The translations under genes and the position numbers were made by a program. The notes beneath the pieces were generated by a model that saw nothing but the letters and a program-made list of their open reading frames with translations, did not search any database and had not been told where the DNA came from. DNA of 64,000 bases from Bathynomus jamesi (Eukaryota; Arthropoda; Malacostraca; Isopoda; Cirolanidae): the NCBI GenBank assembly GCA_023014485.1, contig JAJOZX010001870.1, forward strand, positions 1 through 64,000. The letters run 5' to 3'. Numbering within the stretch: the first letter of the stretch is position 1; every line of letters begins with the position of its first letter. Positions 63,947-64,000 of the stretch are shown here, one piece after another.

Positions 63947-64000
63947 ATGATAGGGCCAGCTAAATTGAAAGCGGAATGCTTTAAATGTAAAGTTAATCAT
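63947..64000 (+). CDS. CR1-like LINE ORF1, first 18 codons (cut by window end)
   Basis: ATG at 63947 after an A run and GGGAAAAT. The product begins MIGPAKLKAECFKCKVNH, which aligns without gaps with MTGPQKLKAECARCEVNQ, the ORF1 start of copy A3 at 23989. Both have the C-x2-C pair of the N-terminal zinc finger. It belongs to a different, diverged LINE family, since the leaders share nothing. The rest lies beyond the window. Confidence 0.8.
   Translation, partial: MIGPAKLKAECFKCKVNH

Overview
This window is eukaryotic repeat DNA. I found no host protein-coding gene, tRNA or rRNA. More than 95 percent of it can be assigned to transposable elements. The mix (a CsRn1/Kabuki-type Ty3/gypsy element, CR1-type LINEs, BEL/Pao, hAT-derived MITEs, and a short TTAGG run of the arthropod telomeric type) points to an invertebrate animal, most likely an arthropod. 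I cannot name the species.

Region 1 (1-18148, minus strand) is a head-to-tail array of four units of one Ty3/gypsy element sharing five LTRs (first cut by the window edge), with a period of about 4.5 kb. Gag carries a CHCC finger and the primer site fits tRNA-Trp; both are marks of the CsRn1/Kabuki lineage. The units differ mostly by single-base indels, and all four share the same gag frame break. Region 2 (18496-28117, plus strand) is a head-to-tail chain of CR1-like LINE pieces from two related families (A-B-A-B-A), separated by pyrimidine-rich tails. The last A copy is nearly full length: ORF1 with an SGNH-esterase domain, then ORF2 with endonuclease and reverse transcriptase, all broken.

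Region 3 (28118-64000) is a nest. The outermost layer appears to be the 5' part of another CR1-like LINE: degenerate repeats spaced about 170-190 bp, then short AT-rich repeats, then an ORF1 start codon at 63947. A BEL/Pao retrotransposon (28730-42800) splits the first repeat block. That BEL/Pao element is itself split by a 5.36-kb TIR DNA transposon (33131-38488) encoding a FEN1/XPG-like nuclease with a CXC zinc domain (Academ-like), and by a foldback element (39137-39789) whose core holds the TTAGG run. Removing each insertion rejoins the disrupted sequence exactly.

The second layer inside the LINE leader is an LTR-internal-LTR-internal-LTR array (42962-63757, minus strand) flanked by a TTTA target duplication. 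Its LTRs are 1.8-2.0 kb. Its 7.5-kb internal regions encode an acidic, retropepsin-like polyprotein but no visible reverse transcriptase, RNase H or integrase, so it looks non-autonomous. The middle LTR is a chimera of the two outer ones, which records the unequal crossover that built the array. Both internal copies carry the same hAT-type MITE and the same foldback palindromes.
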